64,000 nucleotides of DNA from the NCBI GenBank assembly GCA_028829895.1, contig CM054181.1, forward strand, positions 112,745,860-112,809,859, given 5' to 3'. Shown piece by piece: positions 12,328 to 64,000 of the stretch. Origin of the DNA: Sinotaia quadrata. Its lineage: Eukaryota > Mollusca > Gastropoda > Architaenioglossa > Viviparidae. The first letter of the stretch is position 1, and each line of letters opens with the position of its first letter. The notes under the pieces are model-generated. The model did no database searches. It had not been told where the DNA came from and saw only the letters and a list, made by a program, of their open reading frames with translations. The position numbers and the translations under genes were made by a program.

Positions 12328-13485
12328 TGAGAGAGATTGCTGTGTTGTATTTATGGAATTTAATAAATAAATAAAATAAAATACAAAATAATAAATTTGC
12401 ATTAACAGATTCAAGACAATCTAATGTCTCTGTAAATAGTCTGTCTGCCATTAATGCATTCTAAACGTCATTTTGAGCAACTGTACTTTTTATTTCAGTT
12501 TTATTTTTGAGTACGCATTACTAGTCTTATGGTTGAAAATCTGTAATTATTGTTCACTGGACTAAAATCCACATGCAAGCCTACATTTGCATACACATGT
12601 ATTTGGAGGGGGTGTGTGTGTGTGGGGGGGGTATTCTTGTCAGAACAGAATTATGCTGACGTTGAAATATCTTTGTAACAGGTTAAAGTTCAGACGATGT
12701 TTATTGATATTAAATTAATCAATAGATTTGAAAGCAACGAACACTGTGTTGTGCTTGGTGGTAGTAGTGGTGGTGGTGGTTGGTTGGTTTCTTGTTTGCT
12801 TGTTTTCCTTCAGACTGACAATTTAAAATATTCATAAATTTTATGTTTTGATTATTGATTTCTCTTCGGTTTGCTTTTTGCTTAGTAAATACAAACTAGC
12901 CAAGCGTGCTGTGTGGCCTTTTCTAAGTTCACTGGCGCAGCAAGTGGCTGTAATCAGTCGCACGGAGTACAGATTTACTCACTCACCTATAACTTTCATG
13001 CTAATGAGATAGATGTAGAAAAACTATCCTTTGCACCATCTTCAAGAAACTGCGCTGGCAAATTTCGAAGTCGACCTTGGAGACAAATACGCTCTGGCTC
13101 TATTTGAAATCGACTTCACTCTCATGGAGAATCGCAGAGCGGATTCGCGTCAAAGGTTTATTTTTTACATCGGACTCATGTTGGCTTTCGCTACGACAGT
13201 GGGGAGTGTTCGGTAATTCGAACTGTCTCCGGTCGACGGTAATAATAATAATTATGGATCCCATTACTGCGTTTTGTATGTCTGTATTTCCTTCGTTCGA
13301 CTGTACCGTGACTTACTGACGCGAACACTTCCTGAAAGCTAGCAAGCACCCAGTGACGGCCACTTTCGCTGCCAGACAAAAATGGTATGGTAGCGCCGAA
13401 GGTAGAAATAGAATGACAGCGTGATGCTGTTTGACCTTGAGGCCAGCTCTCTTAGAAACAGTGCCGAACTACATCTAGCAGAGAT
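12328..13485. other. Non-coding tract with a GC-richer patch
   Basis: The 12900-13450 part is less AT-rich and has overlapping short frames on both strands, none recognisable. It could hold an unplaced non-coding exon. Confidence 0.3.
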
Positions 13486-13489
13486 AGCC

Positions 13490-13640
13490 GGTAATAGATA
13501 AATAGACAGAGGGCGTATGGATGAACGGATAGACAAAACGGACGGATGGATAGACAATCAGACATATAGAATGATAAAAAGATGGACGGACGGACAGACA
13601 AGACAGAGAGATGGATTATTTGGACAAACAAAAGACAGAT
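13490..13640. repeat. Degenerate GATAGACA/GGACGGAT repeat
   Basis: Irregular tandem GACGGACGGACAGACA and GATAGACAAAC motifs make purine-rich low-complexity sequence. Confidence 0.7.
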
Positions 13641-14548
13641 AAATACATAAACAGAATGAAGAGGGTCGGGGGTCAATGTGGATTGAAGTATGGTCAGGCG
13701 GATGTATCAAGAACTTGCTGGAGATGAAGAGAATCGAAAATACCGCATACATGCTAAGGGAAGTAACTCATACGGGAACACTGCTGCTGAAATCTGAAAT
13801 AGTTACTGATCGGTTGACCCGCACCTAAATCAATTACTGTCAACTTTTTCCTTAAATAAATCAAAAACCATATTAATGTCCATTTAAAGATTAATTATGG
13901 AAAGCAAAGATCTATGCTGCAAAAAATAAAATGTGTTTTCGTGATTTGCCATTTTTCTCTGCTGGTCGGTACTTACGTCACAAAAGGGTGAACATCACAC
14001 GGTCACTTGGCATTTGTTGTCCCAAAAAGTCAGTGCAAAACCGTGTATTCCATACAAAATGTGTCATACATTCACATGTATAGAAAACCCAAGTTATATA
14101 TTCACATGTAACGCAATGTGGTTTTATTAAAAAAAAAATTTTTTAAATAAAACACGTCATACATTCACATGTAAAGCGGTGTATTTAGAAAACTATGCCA
14201 TACGTTAAAAATACTTTATTTTTGCAGTCCCACTACTCGACCCCGCTAATTGTCGGGTGTTTACCTGTCCACGAAATCAATGAATCGTTGGAACCAAATA
14301 CAATAAATAAATAAATGTCACGTCTGTTACTTTTTGGAACTGTTTTCTTCTTGTGAAGTGACGGTCAAGGCCTTGGACGGTAATTGGTGTTGGAAGAATT
14401 TATAGATTTTGAACAAGAGAATTTACTCTGTTGCGCGGCTTTTGGACATCAACATTCAAAGACCAATTATGCTAATAAACTCGCGTGGTATTTCAAGGCC
14501 TGACTTTGATTTTGTAGTTTTTGTTCTTGCCGCTGTTTGATGTCTAGA

Positions 14549-14766
14549 CATCTTATTGTACGTAGTCTTTTCATCTTATTGATCGTAATCTTTTCATCTA
14601 TTTGTGTGTAGTCTTTTATCTTATTGTGCGTAGTCTTTTCGTCTTATTGTGCGTAGTCTTTTCGTCTTATTGTGCGTAGTCTTTTCGTCTTGTGTGCGTA
14701 GTATTTTATCTTATTGTGCATCGTCTTTTCGTCTTATTGTGCGTAGTCTTTTCGTCTTATTGTGCA
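14549..14766. repeat. 23-bp minisatellite, about 9 copies
   Basis: The unit is TCTTATTGTGCGTAGTCTTT plus TCG. It ends exactly where the LTR-like element begins. Confidence 0.9.
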
Positions 14767-15630
14767 TGTGACAAATATTTCCACCCCTCTTTTATTTTTG
14801 TCACTTATATTCCCTATTTTCTTAATAACCATATTTGTCATGAAATGTTCTTTGTAAAGTGTTGAGTGCGTGCTCGTACTACAGCGAAGTAGACCTCGTG
14901 CACCACACGTTTAGCGCAACACATTGTAGGAAGAATGTGGAAGCTACGCATGGCTTAACAAGCAGTGCTAGAGGCGTCGCTATAATTAAACCGAACCCAT
15001 TGTTATTTTCTGTGGAACAATAGGACACATTCCTTAAATGTTACCCTCCCTTGCTGAAGAGATATACTTGCTAACAGACATGATTTCGTCCAAATCCTTG
15101 TTTGGGAGTTATCGCGGTAAAAGGCTGATTTAATCAGAAAACTCCCTGTTACCTTCATCAGTTATCTATTACATACACCTGTTATCTTCATCGTTACCAT
15201 TACCACTACGGTCATGTCATATGCACATTACCTGTACATCGGAATACCTGCACTTGTAAAGCAGAGATTGTGAGACAGTATTCAAAGTGAGGCCGTGACG
15301 TCATCTACACGTAGCGAGCAGGAAGAGGAAGGCCAAGTAAAGGATGAGATCTTTGTCCCCTCTGTGAAAACCCCTGCTGCCATCTAGTGAAACCTACTTA
15401 AGAACTAACTTTGTTAATCACAGATTGTGGTAAAAGACAATTGACCAGAGAATTCAGGCCTCGTATGTTATAGGAATGTCTAAGGAGCCTATATTATGTG
15501 TATCTAACTCGCCTATGTCTATATATCCTTTGTTCCTATTTACTGCATGTTGAATTGCTGTGCTGTATATACTTGTTACACTTACAATAAAATACTATTT
15601 CTTATTGTTTAAACCCTCGCCCTTATTACA
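14767..15630 (+). mobile_element. LTR-like sequence, + orientation
   Basis: It starts TGTGACAAATATTTCC and ends CCTTATTACA, the TG...CA termini of an LTR. A consensus CRE (TGACGTCA) lies at 15296, a TATATAT-type box near 15518 and AATAAA at 15587. No 5-bp duplication is visible, so boundaries and solo-LTR status are uncertain. Confidence 0.45.
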
Positions 15631-15739
15631 TAATTGAGTTTGAAAGGATAGAACAGTTTGGGGCTTAAATTCTTAGTCGGGTAGAAAGGACCTTGTCTTA
15701 AGGGGTGTATACTGCACTGTGAGAAAATGTTAGGTCAGG

Positions 15740-16095
15740 GACAATTCGTGGTAATTCACTGTAGAGTGTAGACTATGCATTAAAAATTGGGAAGGGACAA
15801 AGGGAAGTAAGTCACTGTACACTACGCATTACTCGGGAAGGGACCAAGGGAAGTGATTCACTGTACACCACGCATTACTCGGGAAGGGACCAAGGGAAGT
15901 GATTCACTGTACACTACGCATTACTCAGGAAGGGACCAAGGGAAGTAATTCATTGTACACTACTCATTACTCGGGAAGGGACCAAGGGAAGTAATTCACT
16001 GTACACTACGCATTAATCAGGAAGGGACCAAGGGAAGTAATTCATTGTACACTACTCATTACTGTGGGAAGGGACCAGGGGAAGTAATTCATTTA
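15740..16095. repeat. 46-bp minisatellite, about 7 copies
   Basis: The unit contains GGGAAGGGACCAAGGGAAGT followed by RATTCACTGTACACYACGCA. Confidence 0.93.
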
Positions 16096-17837
16096 TTATA
16101 ATATTATTATTGAATACGTAAATGTATTGTCCAGTTCATCACCGAAATGTTCCTTGGCATATCTGATACCTGAAGCAGAAAACACTTTCTTAAACAAGGT
16201 ATTAGGCCCCTGATTATTTATGTTCAATATTATGAGCACACTTCCAGCCATTTCAGTGCTCAGCAACATCAAAATATTTCTAGAGAATACGTATTTTATT
16301 TTCATTATAATTCATGTTTAATAAAAGGGGAGAGAAAAAACTGCTAGTCTACTGACAAGTGAAAGATTAGAGAAAACAAAAGTAACATCATTTAACGGGT
16401 ATTATCGTTAAAGGGTATTAATTTGATGAAGTTTTAGCATGTAATTTAAACTGATAATTATCTTTAACTCTGACTATAACATATTATTTCCTTTAATAAA
16501 TATTTTAATGAGAGTACGACACAAATTAAGTGACTTTTGGTGGGAAATGTGGTGAAATTGGGGAAAGGTTTCTTTAAGACAGTGTGCATAGGAGAGGGTT
16601 TTTTAATACCTCATACAACATGGAAAATGTGTATGCATACCAGAAGGTGTTTTTAAAATGCCGGAATTGTGCATATCAAGCAGGGAATGAATGGTCTTGG
16701 AAGAAGGGTTACTGTGATTATGGACTATGGGAGGCAATTCATTGTAAACTATGTCCTCTGCAGATGATACGTTTACCTCCCTTAAACTGTAGACAGCAGT
16801 GTTGTAACTGTTGCCTGCTTAGCTTTACTACCCTCTTTAATTGATAATTTATAGAATTTTACATTTTCTATAGTCGAACAAATACAGGAGTATGAAAATA
16901 AAAAAATATATTACATGTTACTTTACAAAATACATTGAACTTCTGAAAGTTTGATTAGGCGTGTTCGTCGTTTTGTTCTTATTCCTAAATGGATCGTCTT
17001 TTGTTATGCTGGCCCACAAAAGAGGAAAAAATAAATAAACCCGAGCGTATGCGTATATTTGAAATCGGGTAAGAATTTTATTTGTATGTTTTATAAAAAG
17101 AACACTTTGCTCTTTTATCATTCATAATACGGTTGCTTTCAATAAGGTTGTTCTCATTAAAACGTATACTGTTTGAACATTAGTGAACTAATTCCAAGGC
17201 TACAAAGCACATGTTTATATTTTACAATTTGACTGCAGTAATACAAATGTTAGTATGGTTGTTTGGTGATGGTGAGGTCACACTATTGAAAGATAAGAAA
17301 AAGATATATTAAATAAGTGCTAAGAAACACCTTTTAGTTTTACTTAACCGTTCTTTTAGTTTTATACCCACTTCGGTGTCCAGGTCAATGACGATATATA
17401 TTCTTAGGTGTCACTAAACGACTAGTTAAGTAAAGCCAAAGGGACTCGAGCCGATATTACAACAGGGAACTGCTCTAGTACACCTCCCTAGTTAAAACAA
17501 GGAACTGCTATTGTGCACCTCCATAGTTAAACTTAAAGTATGAAAAATAACTATTGACTTTGCAAACTGCAGAGTGGTTTGAGCACTTCTAATTGGCAAC
17601 AGATGGTGAGTGCCATCATTTAGGAAGACGTTCCAGAATTTGAGATTGCTGTTAAACTTAAAGGCAGTGTGTGTCACTTCTGCAGAAGAGATCATAATAT
17701 TTTGAATAGAATCTTGTGAGGCCTTATAACGTCAGGAGATAAGTTCAAGGATGTCATTTAATGATATTTTTTTCTTTTTTATACATGATTCTGATCTCTG
17801 CTATGGTTTTTCTCTCAGCTGAAGGCTCTCATTTAGG
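16096..17837. other. Non-coding tract
   Basis: AT-rich. The 86-codon + frame at 16584 is Cys-rich but matches nothing I recognise. GGAACTGCT..CACCTCC is duplicated near 17466-17525. Confidence 0.45.
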
Positions 17838-17845
17838 TCCTAGAG

Positions 17846-18447
17846 CAGAGGTCAGCAGACTTTTGGACTACTACAAGTACTAGGCCATTTCAGTAGGTCA
17901 AGAAGTCACACTAGGCCAGAAGAAACAAGGTGACCAAGGAAAAGTTGTTTTATTCAAAAATTCTTTATGATCAAAAAAACCGAATTTTAAACAGAAGTTG
18001 GCAAGTAATGTGCAATTTTCCTCATTAAAAAAAAATGGTCAGGCTTGAATAAAAATCTTTGCACTTTATTTTGTGCAATTTAATGTGTAATAAATAGAAG
18101 ACACTGTACACAGTGTACAGTGTACAGAGTACAATTTCAAGCAGTAGGGATGAACAAAAGTTAGAAAAATTTTGAAAATGATCTATGTCAGTATGTGGAT
18201 TGATTATACCTACAGTACATACACTAATGTTGAACTTTAACTAAGCCAGTGCTTGTACAATTAAAATAATTTTGGCTTTCTTACTTTTTAAAAATAAACT
18301 ATATTTAGATTGTTGAAATGAAGGGGAACAAAACCACGACAATTCAGTTAGGCCGGATCCAATAATAAATAACTAAGGGTCATTAGGCCGGACTGGAATA
18401 CTAACTAGGCCATATCTGGCCTAAAGGCCGGACTTTGCCAACCCCTG
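17846..18447. mobile_element. hAT-type MITE, 602 bp, with 8-bp TSD
   Basis: Ends are CAGAGGTCAGCAGACTTTTG and, inverted, CAGGGGTTGGCAAAGTCCGG, the classic hAT terminal form. Flanks TCCTAGAG (17838-17845) and GCCTAGAG (18448-18455) form an 8-bp duplication with one mismatch. It has repeated CTAGGCC and TTAGGCCGGA motifs near the ends and no transposase. Confidence 0.85.
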
Positions 18448-18455
18448 GCCTAGAG

Positions 18456-19488
18456 GATGATGTTGCTCTCTTTTTTCTGAGACAATTCTCCAATCTTTCA
18501 TTTCAAGGCACTCTGCTGTCTGCACGGTTTCATTTTTTAAAAAATATGTTTACTATGAGAGGGTCCCAGAAAGAAATGCCCTTGTTGAAAATTACTACAT
18601 GTATCTACTTTTACTTTCTGTGTTCACTTACTTCTAGTTCTAGGTTTTATTTTCTAGTATAGAAGATGTAAATTAAAAATTTATCACATTTGAAGTGTGA
18701 TAATGATATGAACATAGGCATATTTGATTTATCATATTATTGACTTTGTTTTCATTAATGTTATTGTTACCAATATATATATATATATTGATTTATTAAC
18801 AAGATATATAAATATTTATTGTTAGTAATGTTACCATATTTTAGTATATATTAGTATGTAAATGCAATGTCAATATATTTTTCATGATGGTAGGCAGTCT
18901 TCCAAGTTGTATAAAATTATCACTTTTAAAGTTGGAATGAACAGTGTTTATCTAATACTGTAATACTAATAGCCGGTAAAGTTTCAGGTTTTTGTAATTA
19001 TGGGTTTGGTGAATTTGTAAAATATCTAAAATCTCTCATAACTTTTCATGATATATTCTATTTTCACAAATTGTTTTAACAATTACATGATACATTCCAA
19101 AGCAAAGCTTTTTACATAGATATTTTATTAAATCAGTATTTAACATAAAATTTGAAATAATCTATATATAAACACAATAAAAACAAATTGATATTTCAGC
19201 TAAATAGTAATTCAATAAATATTGTGTGTACATACATATGGTATACCCACACATAATAACAATTTCATTGTCCTGTGAAGACAGTTTAACATTGACATTT
19301 TTAATATTATTTTCAGTATATTGTTTTGAAATTGTTTACTGTTGTGTATGTGTGTGTGCACATGAATGCATGCACATATTTTAATATCTACATAATAACA
19401 GTTTAATTGTCCCTAAGACTAGTTTAGTAGTTAACTTAAACTGTGGCATTATTTTTTTTTCCCAGTAGATTGTTGTGAAATTGTTTAT

Positions 19489-19493
<5 letters not shown>
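18456..19493. other. Non-coding AT-rich tract
   Basis: Contains TATA and AT runs only; no gene recognised. Confidence 0.5.
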
Positions 19494-19552
<59 letters not shown>

Positions 19553-19600
19553 GTGTGCGTGCATGTGTGCATGTGTGCATGCCTTCATGTGTGTGTGTGT
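19494..19600. repeat. (GT)n microsatellite
   Basis: GT repeats with GCGT and GCAT interruptions, about 170 bp before the putative first-exon acceptor. Confidence 0.96.
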
Positions 19601-19770
19601 TTGGTTTGATTTAGCATTTTGAAGTACTTAGAGCTGTTTGGGTAAATTAAAAATTAAGCACTATTGTAAGTCACCATTATTTTCATTATTTATTATTCTT
19701 GCAGCTTTGTGGGTTTGTTTTATGTCAGTATATTAAATACTGCTACCTTTATCCTTTCTTTTATTCCCAG

Positions 19771-20302
19771 ATGTGAACAGTGCAATTTGAAGACAACATA
19801 ACCTGTGATTAAGCCTACAGCTGTAGACCGATCCATATCTTGCAAATGTCTTCAACTTTAAAGAAAATAAGATTTTGGCTTGATATTAGCTTTGGTTGAA
19901 GGCTGTAAGAACGCTCTGGCCTCAGCAGTTATTTGTCAAGCATTTATTTTATAGATGAATATGAGCACATTACAAATATTAATGAAATCAGAGTTGAAAA
20001 CCTCTCTGATCAAAACACTAACATCTGTCCCGATGCAAACATGCCCTTACATCTGGCCTGTAAAAGATGGTTGTACTTTAAAATATTTTACACATTCAGA
20101 AAAGTGCTTCCACCCATATTTTCATAGGCACCAAGTGTTTATGTGATGGACTTGATAAAATGTTCCATATAGCCATGTTAAATTTCAAATGAGAACTGTA
20201 GTTAGCATTTTTCATTCAGACATTTTTATTAGCTCTCATCAAGTACTAGAAGAAAATTGACAACATTTTGTAAACTGTTTGAGCTCTCCTTCCTGCTTGG
20301 CA
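19771..20302 (+). other. MBTPS1: Candidate 5'UTR part of MBTPS1 exon 1
   Basis: A strong acceptor-like sequence (pyrimidine run, then TTCCCAG) ends at 19770. No better acceptor is seen before the start codon at 20303, so the first coding exon may begin here with a long leader. It contains several short upstream ATGs. This is inference; transcript data would be needed to set the boundary. Confidence 0.35.
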
Positions 20303-61569
<41,267 letters not shown>

Positions 61570-61659
61570 GTAAGCCTTCATGCCATCTAAAACTTATCAG
61601 AATAATGTTACAGTGTTTTTATTGTTAGATGTACTATCAAATGTTCAAAGGTTTTATAC

Positions 61660-61662
61660 AGC

Positions 61663-61708
<46 letters not shown>

Positions 61709-61730
61709 GGTGGGTGGGTGGGTGGGTGGG
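61660..61730. repeat. (GATT)n and (GGGT)n microsatellites
   Basis: GATTGATT units followed by GGTGGGTGGGT, in the incomplete intron 20. Confidence 0.95.
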
Positions 61731-62716
61731 TTTTGGGGTTTTTGGGTTTGGTTTTTTTTTGGGATTTCATGTTAAAAACAAAGTTTAATAGTTCAAGTTT
61801 CAGATTTAGGTAATTTGATTGATAATTGTTTGTTTCCAAATTCCAGAAATCTTCATTCTCCCTCCCCACTCCCCAAATTTGAACACAAGCATTGCGTTGC
61901 ACAGAAAATTAATATCAAGAGTGATACTTTGCACTAGAAGCAAAATGTATTATATTGCCGATGTCAATAATAATTAATACTTCTCTTTATAAGTAAACCT
62001 AAATATATAAATGTTGTGGTCATTTACTAGATTGATTTAAATTGAAAGTGCAAAAGTAGGGGGCAAAATACTACTGGTCAAATCATGTCAAACAACAATA
62101 AATTCTTTGGGGTGTTTTTAAATTTTAAAATCTTTTGTTAGTTTAATACCATGAGTGAATATCAACCTAATTCATGAACCAATCAGTTCCTTCACTTATA
62201 AAATTACATAATATGAACTAAGCCAAACCGAACACTCTGCAAGCAGTAAAGTCAAAAACTGCTGCAAAAATACAAATGGTGTGATTATCTAGGAAAAACG
62301 GTCTGAGAAAGGAAACTTTACTAATTAGTTTTTAAAATAATATTTGCTCTGTTGTGACAATGTAAACTTTGATAATTATGCCTGAATTACCAAGAATACA
62401 TCAGGTAAACCGCAGTCTTACTATATCACTAAACTACAGCAACTAAAAATACAAACTACAGTGGGAAAATGATCACAGTTGTCAAAAAAGAATAAAAATA
62501 TTACACTTAATTTTCAGAATATTGTGAAGTTGACATCATCCTATCTTCTATTTCATGATCATTCATTGAAACTGACAGAGCAAAATATCATTGAAAACCA
62601 GCAACACCATTAAAACTAACAACAAAAATCATTAGCAGTATACCACCAAAGACTATTACTGAAAAAGTGACTGATCATTTTTCCATTATGATCTTCAAAT
62701 GCTTATGCTTTTAACA

Positions 62717-62950
62717 TAAGCATGCTTGTTGGGGGCACAAAAACAATGCATTTATTTAGTAACTTTATTTATTAAGTACTTTTCTTTCTTCCTAAGTCTG
62801 AGTTTAATATTCTATGCAAATTAAGCATGCTTGTTGGGGGCAAAAACAATGCTTTTCATACAGTAACTTTATTTATTAAGTACTTTTCTTTCTTCTTAAG
62901 TCTGGGTTCTTACTGTTTTATGCAAATTAAGCATGGCTTGTTTGTGCAGA
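62717..62950. repeat. 105-bp tandem repeat, 2 copies plus partial
   Basis: TAAGCATGCTTGTTGGGGGC starts at 62717 and 62822, with a partial third start near 62928. Confidence 0.88.
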
Positions 62951-64000
62951 CAGGACACGGATGAGTGAATCTGTGAATTTTTTCTTTTAATATAATTTTT
63001 ATTTAACTTGAGACAGTTATGTCTTTCAAATCACACAAGATATTGATCATTGTGTGAGAAAGCATCAGCTGGTCATCACTCAACTGCTTTCAAATTAAGG
63101 GAAGTAACTGGTCTCTGCCACTACTCACCCACAAAAAAAATTTTTTATAACAGAGCAGTGGATATTTCATGTGGTTCATTTGGTGTGTTGGACACATTTT
63201 CGAAATTCATCCACAACCTTTTTTATGTTTTTATCTCCAGCTCTATGAAACCTAAGCAGCTGAAATTTGGTATGTAGGCTACTTGTTTGTCATCGTGCCA
63301 GTGCCCAAAAAGATTTATTGTACTGTGTTGCTAGGGACAGTCATATCATTTGAAGGATTGCATTTAGAGGAACTAGACAACTTGCAATTCGCTGTTAGAA
63401 AATGTCTGCAGTATCAGTGTGCACCTAGAAATGAAGACACTTTCAGATTTGGCAGTGTATTACTATTTGAGATATATTTCAATTCTTCGTATGAACAAAT
63501 TCTTTCATTTTAGTAGTTTTCCTGAAAAGTCTTTCTTTGCAATAAAAGATTTCATTATCATTATGCTTTAGTAAATGTTTAAAATTGTTTAAAATTGCTC
63601 AAATCTAAAGTGTAAGAGAAATACAATAGTGGTTTTAAAATTTAAAAACATAAAGTTTTTTAAATCATACGTTTTATTTAAAATGGGACTTCAAAATAGT
63701 CTTTTTTAAATTAATTTTAAGTCCAGTTTGGTGTTTAAAAAAAGAGTGAAAAGAGGAAGGTGACTATATTTTACTGCATAACAGGATCACTGTTATTGAC
63801 ATGCTAGACACATATTTAATTAAAATTTGAAGCCCTTTATTTTGTAAGCACACACTGTTGATGACTCCTTTTAGGACTGCCATTTTTCTTTTTATATAAG
63901 TGGAATCAGGAAAACTTATTTATGCCATACACACCAGAGTTGGTGTTTAGTTGGTATTATATATACTAAAGTAAATTGTTAGTTCCATGTCACTACTAAA
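62951..64000. other. MBTPS1 intron 20 (incomplete)
   Basis: No exon matching the next part of site-1 protease was found. Two 75-76 codon + frames (63050, 63283) have no recognisable domain. Confidence 0.5.

Noticed and set aside
63283..63513. Possible next MBTPS1 exon (LLFEIYFNSS resembling LLMVDSEEEYF)
   Set aside because: The frame and splice signals do not fit the phase left by exon 20, and similarity ends after a few residues.

Overview
The window is eukaryotic, AT-rich genomic DNA with canonical GT-AG introns and very many tandem repeats. I infer a lophotrochozoan animal, most likely a gastropod mollusc, from the compact exon and long intron structure, the divergent intronless GPCR and the minisatellite and MITE load. 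The species cannot be named from the sequence alone.

The dominant gene is the + strand orthologue of membrane-bound transcription factor site-1 protease (MBTPS1, S1P/SKI-1). Twenty coding exons could be placed between 20303 and 61569. They keep one continuous reading frame of 2170 nt, 723 codons plus one base. They cover the signal peptide, the autoprocessed prodomain, the whole subtilisin-like catalytic domain (Asp250, His283, oxyanion Asn372, Ser448) and part of the lumenal region after it. The last third (roughly 330 residues by comparison with the human protein, including the transmembrane anchor) lies past the right edge.

Intron 15 of MBTPS1 is about 18.8 kb, against 0.3-3 kb for the others. 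It holds a complete, intronless, antisense class A GPCR gene of 495 codons (44824 to 43337). This receptor has TRY in place of DRY and an unusually long extracellular loop 2.

The left 20 kb (1-19770) has no recognisable protein gene. It is an intergenic or 5' non-coding tract of minisatellites (42, 36, 15, 23 and 46 bp units), microsatellites (GT, GATA), LTR-like dispersed repeats and one 602-bp hAT-type MITE. A possible 5'UTR exon of MBTPS1 begins near 19771. A GC-richer, promoter-like patch lies at 5550-5790.

Several mobile elements in or near the gene can be delimited to the base. Two hAT-type MITEs have 8-bp target duplications, one of them in intron 1. A 2.27-kb TIR element in intron 4 has a 6-bp duplication. 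A 1.63-kb LTR-like element in intron 15 has TG...CA ends and a 5-bp duplication. There are also a pogo-like MITE (intron 19) and two decayed piggyBac remnants (introns 11 and 12). In two cases, removing the element and one duplication copy restores the interrupted tandem array.
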